From: Rhodospirillales bacterium
Lineage (GTDB): Bacteria; Pseudomonadota; Alphaproteobacteria; Rhodospirillales_A; JACZKS01
Assembly: GCA_018648445.1 (NCBI GenBank)
Contig: JABGRG010000015.1
Location: 1-31,541, forward strand
Reading direction: 5' to 3'
Length of the DNA stretch: 31,541 nt
In this document: piece after piece, positions 1 to 10,261 of the stretch
Numbering within the stretch: position 1 is the stretch's first letter
Layout of the letters: every line of letters starts with the position of its first letter
Made by a program: the position numbers and the translations under genes
Notes under the pieces: model-generated
The model's input: only the letters and a program-made list of their open reading frames with translations
Told to the model about the DNA's origin: nothing
Database searches by the model: none

Positions 1-482
1 CAAAACAGCGACCGCCGGAAAAAAACCCAACCGACCGTCGCGTCGGAGGCGGTTTATAAGGGGGTGACCCACCCCTGTCAAAGCCTTTCTTCAGTTTTTT
101 TTGCCCAACGCTCAAACCCCCTGATTTCCGCCGTTTTTTGACGTGTTTTTCGGCTTCTCCGGGAAAGCCCACGAAATTTTATTAGCCTCCTTGGCACGTC
201 TTTTTCAGCGACGCGCAGACTCCTGACAACCCCTTCATGGCACACCGCCGCCCCAGCACCCGCGAAAGTCGCCAAAGGATGTCTCAGAGCTCAACCAATT
301 GTTAAGAAACGGCGTCATATGATTGATTACAAAGGGGTTTATTAGGCGAATCAACTTGACTTTTCCCAAGCCCCTCGACATGTTGCGGTCAAAATCCAAA
401 ACGACTACCGGATATGGAAACGACTCGCAGCAAATCGGGATACGGTTTGAGAAGCGTCCAGAAGGAAAGTTAAAAGAACCCG
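1..482. other. Non-coding region upstream of the M23 peptidase gene
   Basis: No reading frame in this stretch looks like a protein. The short minus-strand frame at 78-275 is low-complexity Arg/Lys-rich and has no visible ribosome site. The stretch is more AT-rich than the genes that follow, especially 300-400. A TTGACT hexamer near 355 could be a -35 element, but no convincing -10 is seen at the right distance. The region probably holds the promoter of the peptidase gene and the end of an unseen upstream gene. Confidence 0.4.
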
Positions 483-1853
483 ATGCTCTTTAGAGGTACC
501 CTGGCTGCGGCCGCCTTGTTTGGCTGCGCCTTTGTTTCAGCCGGTTTCGTGGAAGAGACGCCCGACTGGACCGATGTCGCCCCCGCCGGTGAGGCGGGCG
601 ATGCGCTGCTTTCCATTGCACCGTTCTCGATCGGCAACCCGGCGGCGGCGGCGGCATTAACCACCCGCACCGACAGAGCCCCCGCGCCCACGGTCGAAAC
701 ACGAGCCCCGGCGGCAAAACCCTTCCGCTATCGCAATCCGCTTGCCATCAAATCCGGCGACACGCTGACCGGCGTGCTGGTCAAGGCCGGCGTCGAACGG
801 GTGCAGGCGGTCAAGGCCATCGACGCGCTGGGCAAGCTGTTTGATCCCCGGCGCATCCGGCCCGGTCAGGAAGTGGCCGTCATTTTTGAGCGCACCAGCG
901 CCGAGTCCGAACCCGGACGTTTTGTCGGCATGTCGGTCGCCCCCGATTTTTCGCGCGAGTATGAAGTCGCCCGCCACGACAACGGAGATTTTTCCGCCAC
1001 CGAAAAGGAAAAAGCCCTGACCCGCACTCCGGCGCGCGCGTCGGGCGTCATTGGCAGCAGCCTGTTCGTTGACGGCGAAAAGGCGGGCGTTCCGGTCGCC
1101 GTGCTGGTCGAACTGATCCGCGCCTATTCGTGGGACGTTGATTTCCAGCGCGACATCTGGCCCAACGATAGTTTTGAAGTGATGTGGGAACGCGTCTATG
1201 ACGGCGAAGGAAATCTGGTTCATAACGGCGAAATTCTTTTCGCCAATCTGACCCTGACCGGCACCTCCCAGCCGATCTACCGCTTCAAGGACGATCACGG
1301 CGACATCGGCTACTTCAATGATAAAGGCCAGAGCGCGCGCAAGGCCCTTATGCGCACACCCATCGACGGAGCCCGGCTTTCGTCGCGCTACGGCAGGCGC
1401 AAGCATCCGATCCTGGGCTACACCAAGGTTCATCGCGGCGTTGATTTCGCGGCGCCCAAGGGAACACCCATTTACGCCGCCGGCGACGGGCGTGTTGATC
1501 ACTCGGGCTGGAAGGGCGCTTACGGCAAATACGTCCGCATCCGCCACAATTCGGAATACTCCACCGCCTATGGCCATATGACCCGCATCGCCCGCAGTGC
1601 CGGCAAGGGCAAGCGCGTGCGCCAGGGCCAGATCATCGGTTATGTGGGCTCGACGGGCCGCTCCACCGGCGCGCACCTGCATTACGAGATCATGCGCGGG
1701 GGGCGGCAGACCAATCCGCTGAAAGTGCGCATGCCATCGGGCCGCAAGCTCAAGGGCAAGGAACTGACCCGGTTCAAGAGCGCACGGACCGAACTGGACA
1801 CGATCTTCGCCCAACTTCCTTCGCAAACCGAACTGGCCGCGAACAAGGACTGA
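483..1853 (+). CDS. M23 family (LytM-type) metallopeptidase, exported
   Basis: This is a probable peptidoglycan endopeptidase acting in the periplasm. The 456-residue protein starts with a hydrophobic signal-like segment (about residues 5-22). A low-complexity Ala/Pro stretch follows, then a LysM/OapA-like segment around residues 80-140 (SGDTLTGVLVKAGV). The C-terminal third is the M23 domain. Its first zinc site HRGVD lies in VHRGVDFAAPKGTPIYAAG, and HLHYE supplies the second part after GSTGRSTGAH. Those are the ligands of active LytM enzymes, so it is likely catalytic rather than an EnvC-like activator. The start is supported by an AAGGAAAG ribosome site about 13 bases upstream. The MFS gene begins 25 bp downstream on the same strand. 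Confidence 0.9.
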   Translation: MLFRGTLAAAALFGCAFVSAGFVEETPDWTDVAPAGEAGDALLSIAPFSIGNPAAAAALTTRTDRAPAPTVETRAPAAKPFRYRNPLAIKSGDTLTGVLVKAGVERVQAVKAIDALGKLFDPRRIRPGQEVAVIFERTSAESEPGRFVGMSVAPDFSREYEVARHDNGDFSATEKEKALTRTPARASGVIGSSLFVDGEKAGVPVAVLVELIRAYSWDVDFQRDIWPNDSFEVMWERVYDGEGNLVHNGEILFANLTLTGTSQPIYRFKDDHGDIGYFNDKGQSARKALMRTPIDGARLSSRYGRRKHPILGYTKVHRGVDFAAPKGTPIYAAGDGRVDHSGWKGAYGKYVRIRHNSEYSTAYGHMTRIARSAGKGKRVRQGQIIGYVGSTGRSTGAHLHYEIMRGGRQTNPLKVRMPSGRKLKGKELTRFKSARTELDTIFAQLPSQTELAANKD

Positions 1854-1878
1854 TCGCGTTTCGAAAGGCGCGCGAATT

Positions 1879-3150
1879 GTGGGCAACGGCAAAAAAACCT
1901 CGAACGGAGAAGGTGGAACGAGGCCAGGGGCGGACATTGCCGCACTGCTGAGCAACGGCGATTTCCTGCGTGTCTGGGGGGTGGGTGCCGTCCTCGGCAT
2001 CGTACGCTGGCTCGAAACTCTGGCCGTCGGCATTTTCATCATTGATCTGACCGGCTCGGTCGTCGCCGTCGCGATCATCGGCTTTTTGCGCATGCTGCCG
2101 TTGCTGCTGCTGGGCGCGCTGGCCGGCACGCTGGCGGGGCGATTCAGTCGCCGGAGCCTGCTTTTGGTTAGCGTCAGCGTTACCGGTCTGCTGTCATTGA
2201 TCCTGGGACTGCTGGCCTTGGCCGACGTCATCGCCGTGTGGCAAATCGCGATGGGATCATTCTTCACCGGCATCCTGTGGATGACCGATTTTCCCATCCG
2301 CCGCACCATCATGGCCGATATCGCGGGACGGGCGCGAACCGGCGCGGCAATGTCAATCGAATCCACCACCATCCACGTCACCCGGTTGCTGGGCGCCGGA
2401 CTGGGCGGCTTGCTGGTAGGCAGCGTTGGCCTGGAGGGCACCTACCTGATCGGGGCTGCGATGTTTGTCCTCATCATCGTGCTGTTGCGGGGCATCAAAT
2501 ACACCGACGCACCAGCGTCGGGCTTTCATGGCAACCTGTTGGCCGACACGTTCGGCGGTCTTCGCGCTATCGCCAGCGAACGATTGTTGGTGGCGGTGCT
2601 GTGCGTCACCGTCACCTTCAATTTTTTCGGCTTCGCCTACACCTCAATGGTGCCGGTCATCGGCCGTACAGCGCTGCATATCGACGCTTTCGCAATTGGC
2701 CTGCTGGTCTCGGCCGAGGCTGGCGCAAGCCTCGTCGCTTCCCTCGTTTTCGCCGCCCTGGCACCACGCCGCCGTCTGGGTGTTATCTACGTCTTCTCGG
2801 TCTTCTCCTTCATGGGGGGCGTGCTGATCTTCGCTCTGTCACCCAGCTATTGGCTTTGCCTTGCCATAATGGGTGTGACGGGATTGGCCTGGGGCTGCTT
2901 CTCCGTGACCCAGAGCACGCTGGTACTGCTGGTATCAAAACCGGCCTTAAAAGCCCGCGCCATGGGGGCGCTGGCAATCTGCATCGGCCTTGCCCCTCTG
3001 GGCATGCTGCACCTGGGCTGGCTGGCCGAGCACCTGGGAGCCCCCGCTGCCGTGGCCATCTCGGCCATAGAAGGCGCGGTCGCCGTGGTCGCCGTGATGG
3101 TACTGTTTCCTCGTATTCTCAAACCCGATCTGCCCGCCACCAAAGACTGA
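1879..3150 (+). CDS. MFS family transporter
   Basis: This 423-residue inner-membrane protein has about twelve hydrophobic segments and a hydrophilic N-terminus of about 25 residues. After TM2-TM3 there is a typical MFS loop, GRFSRRSLLLVSVSV, a degenerate form of the family motif G-x-x-x-D-R-x-G-R. It resembles drug/enterobactin-exporter-like MFS proteins, but the substrate cannot be told from sequence. The start is a GTG 25 bp after the peptidase stop, with GAAAGG about 10 bases upstream. Short spacing suggests co-transcription with the peptidase gene. A very long open frame antisense to it is a shadow. Confidence 0.85.
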   Translation: MGNGKKTSNGEGGTRPGADIAALLSNGDFLRVWGVGAVLGIVRWLETLAVGIFIIDLTGSVVAVAIIGFLRMLPLLLLGALAGTLAGRFSRRSLLLVSVSVTGLLSLILGLLALADVIAVWQIAMGSFFTGILWMTDFPIRRTIMADIAGRARTGAAMSIESTTIHVTRLLGAGLGGLLVGSVGLEGTYLIGAAMFVLIIVLLRGIKYTDAPASGFHGNLLADTFGGLRAIASERLLVAVLCVTVTFNFFGFAYTSMVPVIGRTALHIDAFAIGLLVSAEAGASLVASLVFAALAPRRRLGVIYVFSVFSFMGGVLIFALSPSYWLCLAIMGVTGLAWGCFSVTQSTLVLLVSKPALKARAMGALAICIGLAPLGMLHLGWLAEHLGAPAAVAISAIEGAVAVVAVMVLFPRILKPDLPATKD

Positions 3151-3193
3151 TACCACGGGTTTTTATCACTGATCCTTGCTATAAGCTTTTCCC

Positions 3194-3934
3194 ATGATCC
3201 CGTTTCGCACCACCGCGCCGGGCGCACAGATGCCCGTAATTACGATGTCGCTTATCGTCGCCAATATTGCGGTGTTTTTTTATCAGCTGGATCTGTCGCC
3301 GCAGATCGAGATGCGGTTCCTTTACACCTACGCCCTGGTTCCGGCCGTTTACACCGACCCCGATCTGGCCCGGCACGCAGGGCTGAACCCCTATAACTAC
3401 TGGCCGGTCATCACCAACACGTTCATGCATGGCGGCTGGCTGCATCTGATCTTCAACATGTGGACCCTGTGGCTTTTCGGGCTGGCCGTGGAAGGGCGCA
3501 TGAGCCGCTTTCGCTATCTCGCCTTTTACCTTCTGTGCGGAATGGCGGGGAGCCTGGGCCACCTTATGTTCAATCTGGACTCGACCGTTCCTGCCCTGGG
3601 CGCATCGGGGGCCATCGCCGGATTACTGGGTGGATACGGACGCCTATTCCCCGGCGCACGGGTGAGCCTTGTTCAACCTATTTTCATTTTTCCCGTGGTC
3701 TTTTCGGTTCCAGCCATTGTTTACACGTTGGTGTGGTTCGGCCTTCAGCTTTGGCAGGGCACGGCCTCGCTGAACCTTGGGTCGGGCGCGGGCGGTATCG
3801 CGTGGTGGGCCCATATCGGCGGCTTTCTTGCGGGGCTTGCGCTGATCGGACCGCTGGGCGGACGACCGTGGCGAAGGCCCCCAAAGGGGCCGTCGGGAAT
3901 GAGCCTGAGACCTGGACCTTGGAGTAAATCTTGA
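3194..3934 (+). CDS. Rhomboid family intramembrane serine protease
   Basis: This is a multi-pass inner-membrane protease that cleaves transmembrane segments of other proteins. The catalytic residues are visible: Ser138 in LGASGAIAGLLGGY (family motif GxSG) and His207 in WWAHIGGFLAGL. The HxxxxHxxxN motif of the oxyanion side is also intact (FMHGGWLHLIFNM, His79, His84, Asn88). The length of 246 residues is normal for a basic six- to seven-helix bacterial rhomboid. No soluble extra domain is present. An extended -10-like TGCTATAAG lies at 3177-3185, close to the start, so a very short leader is possible. The next gene starts one base after the stop. Confidence 0.93.
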   Translation: MIPFRTTAPGAQMPVITMSLIVANIAVFFYQLDLSPQIEMRFLYTYALVPAVYTDPDLARHAGLNPYNYWPVITNTFMHGGWLHLIFNMWTLWLFGLAVEGRMSRFRYLAFYLLCGMAGSLGHLMFNLDSTVPALGASGAIAGLLGGYGRLFPGARVSLVQPIFIFPVVFSVPAIVYTLVWFGLQLWQGTASLNLGSGAGGIAWWAHIGGFLAGLALIGPLGGRPWRRPPKGPSGMSLRPGPWSKS

Positions 3935-3935
3935 G

Positions 3936-4694
3936 ATGAGTTTTTTCAATTTGATCGGCCTGACGCCGGAGGAATTCGCTTACGCTTCGGCGGTTGTTTT
4001 GCTGGCCGGTCTGGTCCGGGGTTTCACCGGCTTCGGCATGTCGGCCATCATCGTGCTGGCGCTCTCCATGATTTTCCCACCGGCGCAAATCGTGCCCATG
4101 GCGCTGATCATGGAGGTGGGCGCCAGCGCGCGCATGTTGCCCCCTGCGTGGAAAGATGTGGATTGGCCTTACTCCCGCGCCCTTTTGGTGGGCGGCGCGA
4201 TTGGCGTGCCGCTGGGCGTTCTTCTTCTCGTTCATGTGCCGGTTCCGATCATGCGGGCGGCACTGTCGGTTTTCGTGCTGACGATGTCGGCGCTGATCTG
4301 GACAGGGTTCAGGTTCAAGGGCCGCCCCGGAAGGCGCTGGGGATACAGCGTCGGCCTGTTTGCGGGCGTCGCCAACGGCGCGGCCTCGTTCGGCGGGCAA
4401 CCCATCGCATTGTTCTTGCTGTCAACACCCGTCACCGCCACGTCGGCCCGCGCGACCATCATATTTCTGGCCATCGTCAGTTCGGGATACGGCGCAGTCG
4501 CCGCCTACTTCAACGGACTGGTCGACGTTCAGGTCGCCATCCGGGTTGCGGTATTCCTGATCCCCATGGGCATCGGCATCGCCTTCGGCGAACGGCGCTT
4601 CCACGGAACCAATCCCGAAACCTACCGCACCGTCGCGCTTGGCCTGCTGGTAAGTCTGGCGGTCATCGGGCTGGCGCGGACGGCGTTGGGTTGA
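3936..4694 (+). CDS. TauE/SafE family sulfite/anion exporter-like permease
   Basis: This 252-residue integral membrane protein has about eight hydrophobic segments. It carries the family N-terminal signature around residues 20-40 (LVRGFTGFGMSAIIVLAL) and its repeat in the second half (GLFAGVANGAASFGGQPIALFL). Members of this family (PF01925) export or import sulfite, sulfoacetate and related organic anions. The substrate here is unknown. It is almost fused to the rhomboid gene, with a 1-bp gap, so the two are very likely translated from one mRNA. No obvious functional link between the two is visible. Confidence 0.88.
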   Translation: MSFFNLIGLTPEEFAYASAVVLLAGLVRGFTGFGMSAIIVLALSMIFPPAQIVPMALIMEVGASARMLPPAWKDVDWPYSRALLVGGAIGVPLGVLLLVHVPVPIMRAALSVFVLTMSALIWTGFRFKGRPGRRWGYSVGLFAGVANGAASFGGQPIALFLLSTPVTATSARATIIFLAIVSSGYGAVAAYFNGLVDVQVAIRVAVFLIPMGIGIAFGERRFHGTNPETYRTVALGLLVSLAVIGLARTALG

Positions 4695-4792
4695 TCCGTC
4701 CGATACGCCATTGATCGGTGCTGCAATCCGTGGGAAAAAATGTAGATAGATCAACCGATCAGAATTTGTTGCTGCGGATTAGGGGAAACGTC

Positions 4793-5166
4793 ATGGGAAA
4801 GCGCTTCGCGAGCCTTGTCGGCAGCCCGGCGCCCCTTATCGCCCTCGCCGCGATCATCATTCTTTCCGGTTGCCAGACGAAATACGCTGGTTCCGGACCG
4901 CTACAAATCAGCCCCGCGGTCAGCAACTATTTCCAACTTTACATGAACGATAGCCAACGGGCGGCACTCGCGGTTTCGCTGGACGGGAAATGTGCCAGTT
5001 ACCGGTTTTGTTCGGCTGTAGCCGGGGTCTGTGCAGAGGGCGACGAGGCGTATTTCACGAAGCGCGGATGCGAAAGCAGTTGCAAAAAGTCCTGCGGCGT
5101 TTTAGCCGTCGGCAGCACCATCGTCTGGGATGGGCCCGTCACCGATTCCGACGGCAACGATTTGAA

Positions 5167-5170
<4 letters not shown>
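4793..5170 (+). CDS. Small cysteine-rich lipoprotein, function unknown
   Basis: The start is placed at the ATG at 4793, which follows AGGGGAAA. The longer frame from 4718 has no signal sequence at its end. The 125-residue product has a short basic N-terminus, a hydrophobic core and the lipobox LSGC, so it should be a lipid-anchored envelope protein. The mature part carries six further cysteines (KCASYRFC, VCAEG, GCESSCKKSC), which suggests disulfides. That fits the presence of dsbB nearby, although no direct link is shown. No known domain was recognised. Its stop overlaps the convergent clpB stop by three bases. Confidence 0.75.
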
Positions 5171-7746
<2,576 letters not shown>

Positions 7747-7786
7747 AAAAAAGCCCAGCCATTTCACCGCCGATGATATGGAACTG

Positions 7787-7814
7787 ATATGGCACGGACA
7801 AGCAGGCGCGCAAG
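7787..7814 (-). promoter_or_regulatory. Putative sigma-32-like heat-shock promoter of clpB
   Basis: On the minus strand CTTGCG (7809-7814) is followed after 14 bases by TGCCATAT (7787-7794). The sigma-32 consensus is CTTGAA, a 13-17 base spacer and CCCCATNT, so the core CTTG and CCAT-T are kept. It sits between the tRNA gene and clpB, with the expected start about 30 bases before the clpB ATG. ClpB is a classic heat-shock gene, which supports the reading, but the match is partial. Confidence 0.4.
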
Positions 7815-7862
7815 TTCACCGGACGGCGCGTTTACCAAATTCAATTACTGGGGAGAAAAAGT

Positions 7863-7949
7863 TGGTGCCCCCAGGGAGACTCGAACTCCCACTTCCGTAA
7901 GGAAAACAGATTTTGAGTCTGCCGCGTCTACCAGTTCCGCCACAGGGGC
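7863..7949 (-). tRNA. tRNA-Leu (anticodon CAA)
   Basis: The minus strand folds into an 87-base class II tRNA with CCA encoded at the 3' end. The acceptor stem pairs GCCCCTG with TGGGGGC (two G-T pairs near the base). The anticodon loop CTCAAAA gives CAA at 7913-7915, which reads UUG leucine codons. A long variable arm (TTTTCCTTACGGAAG region) and the T arm GGGAG-TTCGAGT-CTCCC follow, as expected for tRNA-Leu. It lies about 115 bp upstream of clpB on the same strand. Confidence 0.96.
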
Positions 7950-8073
7950 CAGCACCAAACTTTCGCTGTTCAATACCCCCGGTCAGGCGCGAGGTCAACA
8001 GTCGGTTCGCGATTGCCCGCGCGGCGCGCGCCTGTTAAATACCACGGTCTTCGAAAATGAGGGGATCACCGGA

Positions 8074-8655
8074 TTGCTTCGCGCGCTTTACGACTGGACA
8101 CTCAAGTTATCCAGCCACCGCTATGCCCTCTGGGCCTTGGGCGCGGTGGCGTTTATAGAAAGTTCTGTGTTTCCCATCCCGCCGGACATCATGCTGATCC
8201 CCATGGTTCTGGCCGCCAGAAAGCGGGCATGGCGCATCGCTGCGGTGTGCACCATCACCTCGGTGCTGGGCGGCCTGTTGGGTTATGCCATCGGCTACGC
8301 CGCCTTCGAGGCCATCGGACGGCCGTTGCTGGATCTTTATGGCTACGCGCCAAAGTTCGATCAGTTCCGCGAGTACTACAATGAATGGGGCGCGTGGGCC
8401 GTATTCATCGCGGGCGTAACGCCATTCCCCTACAAGGTAATCACCATCCTGAGCGGCCTGACCGGGCTGGACCTCGCCATCTTCATGGTCTCGTCGGTGC
8501 TGGCCCGGGGGGTGCGGTTCTTCTTCGTCGCCGGTCTGCTGTGGTACTTCGGCGAGCCGATCCAGCGGTTTATCGAAAAATACCTGAACTGGCTGGCCGT
8601 GGCCTTCGTCGTCTTGCTTCTGGGCGGCTTCGCGCTGGTTAAGTTCGTCGTCTAG
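8074..8655 (+). CDS. DedA/YqaA-type membrane protein (VTT domain)
   Basis: This 193-residue inner-membrane protein belongs to the VTT/SNARE-associated (PF09335) family. Members have been linked to lipid-carrier or membrane homeostasis. Signatures include ESSVFPIPPDIMLIPM (the E-x-x-x-P-x-P motif) and GVTPFPYKVITILSG, plus several hydrophobic helices. The open frame runs far upstream through the tRNA gene, so the real start must be internal. TTG at 8074 is preceded by AGGGG nine bases away, and the product then begins LLRALYDWTLKL, where homologues of this family usually begin. The stop codon TAG is formed at the left end of a 268-bp repeat element. Confidence 0.85.
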   Translation: MLRALYDWTLKLSSHRYALWALGAVAFIESSVFPIPPDIMLIPMVLAARKRAWRIAAVCTITSVLGGLLGYAIGYAAFEAIGRPLLDLYGYAPKFDQFREYYNEWGAWAVFIAGVTPFPYKVITILSGLTGLDLAIFMVSSVLARGVRFFFVAGLLWYFGEPIQRFIEKYLNWLAVAFVVLLLGGFALVKFVV

Positions 8656-8920
8656 AGCATTTTTCGATCAAATACGATCATTCTGATGCGCTTCGGTGGA
8701 ACGATCCGCTAGACGTTTCGCGAAGCGCGATGCTTTCGCATCGGGCAAGTGGAACAACGACGCGGACGGCCACCGAAGCGCACCTACAGGGCGGGTCGAT
8801 TTAGGCCGTGGCGTCGTCGCACCCATTGCCCGTAGCAAAGGCTACGCGCTGCGAGGTTCTCCTAACCACGGCCTAAATCGACCACGTCAGAATGTTCGTA
8901 TTTGATCGAGAAGTGCTCTA
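8653..8920 (+). mobile_element. 268-bp MITE-like element, copy A
   Basis: This is a non-coding element running from TA to TA, with imperfect 34-bp terminal inverted repeats (three mismatches) that begin TAGAGCA. Inside are two large hairpins. One arm pair is GCGCTTCGGTGG with CCACCGAAGCGC. The other is a perfect 17-bp pair, GTCGATTTAGGCCGTGG (starting about 8796) with its complement (ending about 8883). Smaller stems are GATGC with GCATC and GTAGC with GCTAC. TA at both outer ends fits a TA target duplication, as used by IS630/Tc1-type elements and ERIC-like repeats. No transposase is encoded. A second copy of equal length lies at 9994-10261 in the opposite orientation. Confidence 0.85.
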
Positions 8921-8937
8921 GTATTATATCCGTAGCG

Positions 8938-9432
8938 ATGATTGAACAATCCGACATCCTGAACCGTGATCGCCTGTTCCCAGCAGCGGTTGCTCTGATC
9001 TGCTGGGGAGCCGCGGCGGTTGGCGTGATCGCCCAATACGGCTTTGACGTAGACCCATGCATCCTGTGCACCTATCAGCGCATCGCCTATGGCATGGCGG
9101 GTGCCGTGGCCCTGATTTCCCTTGTGACACGCAACACCCCAATTGTTTTTGGCCTTTGCGGTGCGGTGCTGGTGGTCGGCGCGGCAATCGCCTTTTATCA
9201 TGTGGGCGTGGAGCAGCACTGGTGGGCTTCCGTGACATCGTGTGGTGGAGCGCCGACAACCGACATGTCGTTAAGCGACGTGTTGTCGCAACTGAACGTC
9301 AAACAGCCCAAGGCTTGCGACGAGGTCGACTGGACCCTTTTCGGCATCTCTATGGCCACCTATAACGTCGGCGTTTTTTCGGCCCTGGCGGGCGCGGTGC
9401 TTGTCGAAACCCGGCGCAGGATCGTGTCATGA
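8938..9432 (+). CDS. dsbB: Disulfide bond formation protein B
   Basis: This inner-membrane quinone reductase re-oxidises DsbA and passes electrons to ubiquinone. The 164-residue product has four hydrophobic helices. The first periplasmic loop carries the redox pair Cys41-Cys44 in DPCILCTYQR, at the same positions as in E. coli DsbB. The second loop carries Cys102 and Cys127. The start at 8938 gives the normal N-terminus. An in-frame TTG at 8902 lies inside the repeat element and would add twelve unlikely residues. No clear ribosome site is seen, and the element ends only 17 bp upstream. It overlaps coq7 by ATGA, and both proteins concern ubiquinone. Confidence 0.93.
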   Translation: MIEQSDILNRDRLFPAAVALICWGAAAVGVIAQYGFDVDPCILCTYQRIAYGMAGAVALISLVTRNTPIVFGLCGAVLVVGAAIAFYHVGVEQHWWASVTSCGGAPTTDMSLSDVLSQLNVKQPKACDEVDWTLFGISMATYNVGVFSALAGAVLVETRRRIVS

Positions 9433-9989
9433 GCGCGCCAAAAAGAATGCCGGGCGACCCCACGCGCGAAGAAAGGCTGGCGCAGATGGTCCGTGTCGAT
9501 CACGCCGGGGAATACGGCGCGGTCCGCATTTACGAAGGCCAGTTGGCCGTATTGGGACAAACGCCCGACGCCCCGACCATCGAACACATGGCCGAGCAGG
9601 AACGCGAACACCTGGCCACGTTCAACCAGATGATTGTCAAAAACCGGGTGCGGCCGACGGCGCTAATGCCATTGTGGCATCTGGCCGGTTTCGCCATGGG
9701 AGCGGGCACGGCGCTGCTGGGGCGCGAGGCGGCCATGGCCTGCACCGTCGCCGTCGAAGAGGTCATCGACGAACACTACGCCGCGCAGATCGAAGAACTG
9801 GGCGATGAGGAGCCGGAACTGCGTGAGGCCGAACTGCGCGAAATATGCGAGAAATTCCGCGAAGATGAACTTGCCCACCGCGACACCGGCCTGCAATACG
9901 GTGCCGAGAACGCGCCTGCCTACGAGTTGCTAAGCGGAGCCGTGCGTGCGGCCACGCGTCTGGCCATAAAGTTGTCCGAGAAAATCTAA
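9429..9989 (+). CDS. coq7: Demethoxyubiquinone hydroxylase, COQ7/CLK-1 type
   Basis: This di-iron monooxygenase hydroxylates C-6 (C-5 in some numberings) of the quinone ring in ubiquinone biosynthesis. It is 186 residues long, typical for the bacterial family. The family opening VRVDHAGEYGAVRIYEGQ and the iron-binding E...ExxH repeats are present: EYGAVRIYE, EQEREHLATF, AVEEVIDEHY and REDELAHRD. It is translationally coupled to dsbB through a 4-base overlap, which makes sense because DsbB needs ubiquinone. A repeat element begins four bases after the stop. Confidence 0.95.
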   Translation: MSAPKRMPGDPTREERLAQMVRVDHAGEYGAVRIYEGQLAVLGQTPDAPTIEHMAEQEREHLATFNQMIVKNRVRPTALMPLWHLAGFAMGAGTALLGREAAMACTVAVEEVIDEHYAAQIEELGDEEPELREAELREICEKFREDELAHRDTGLQYGAENAPAYELLSGAVRAATRLAIKLSEKI

Positions 9990-9993
9990 AACT

Positions 9994-10261
9994 TAGAGCA
10001 CTTTCAGGCCAAATAGGATCATTCTGACGTGGCCGATTTATGCCGAGGTTAGGAGAGCCTCGCAGCGCGTAGCCTTTGCTACGGGCAAGGGGTTCGACGA
10101 CGCCGAGGCCTAAATCGGCCCGTCCGAAGGGTGCCCTTCGGTGGCCGCCCGCGTTGTTGTTCCGCTCGCCCGATGCCACGGCATCGCGCTTCGCGAAACG
10201 CCTAGCGGATCGTTCCACCGCAGAGCATCAGAATGATCCTATTTGGCCTGAAAATGCTCTA
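9994..10261 (-). mobile_element. 268-bp MITE-like element, copy B (inverted relative to copy A)
   Basis: It has exactly the same length as copy A and aligns with its reverse complement along the whole length. The terminal inverted repeats are 34 bp with one mismatch. They carry AGGCCAAATAGGA at both ends where copy A has CGATCAAATACGA at both ends. The inner stem is GGCCGATTTA against TAAATCGGCC, where copy A has GTCGATTTA. A stem with GATGCC and GGCATC replaces the GATGC/GCATC stem of copy A. The right end TA supplies part of the TAG stop of the minus-strand trmJ. No coding potential is seen. Confidence 0.85.

Noticed and set aside
78..275. Minus-strand 65-codon frame at the left edge
   Set aside because: It has no ribosome site or family resemblance and is low-complexity Arg/Lys.
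657..2441. Minus-strand open frame of 594 codons
   Set aside because: It is a shadow of the M23 peptidase and MFS genes on the other strand. It has no recognisable domain, and GC-rich codon bias keeps such antisense frames open.
7789..8073. N-terminal extension of the DedA-like protein
   Set aside because: This part of the frame crosses the tRNA-Leu gene and carries no conserved residues. A ribosome site stands before TTG 8074.
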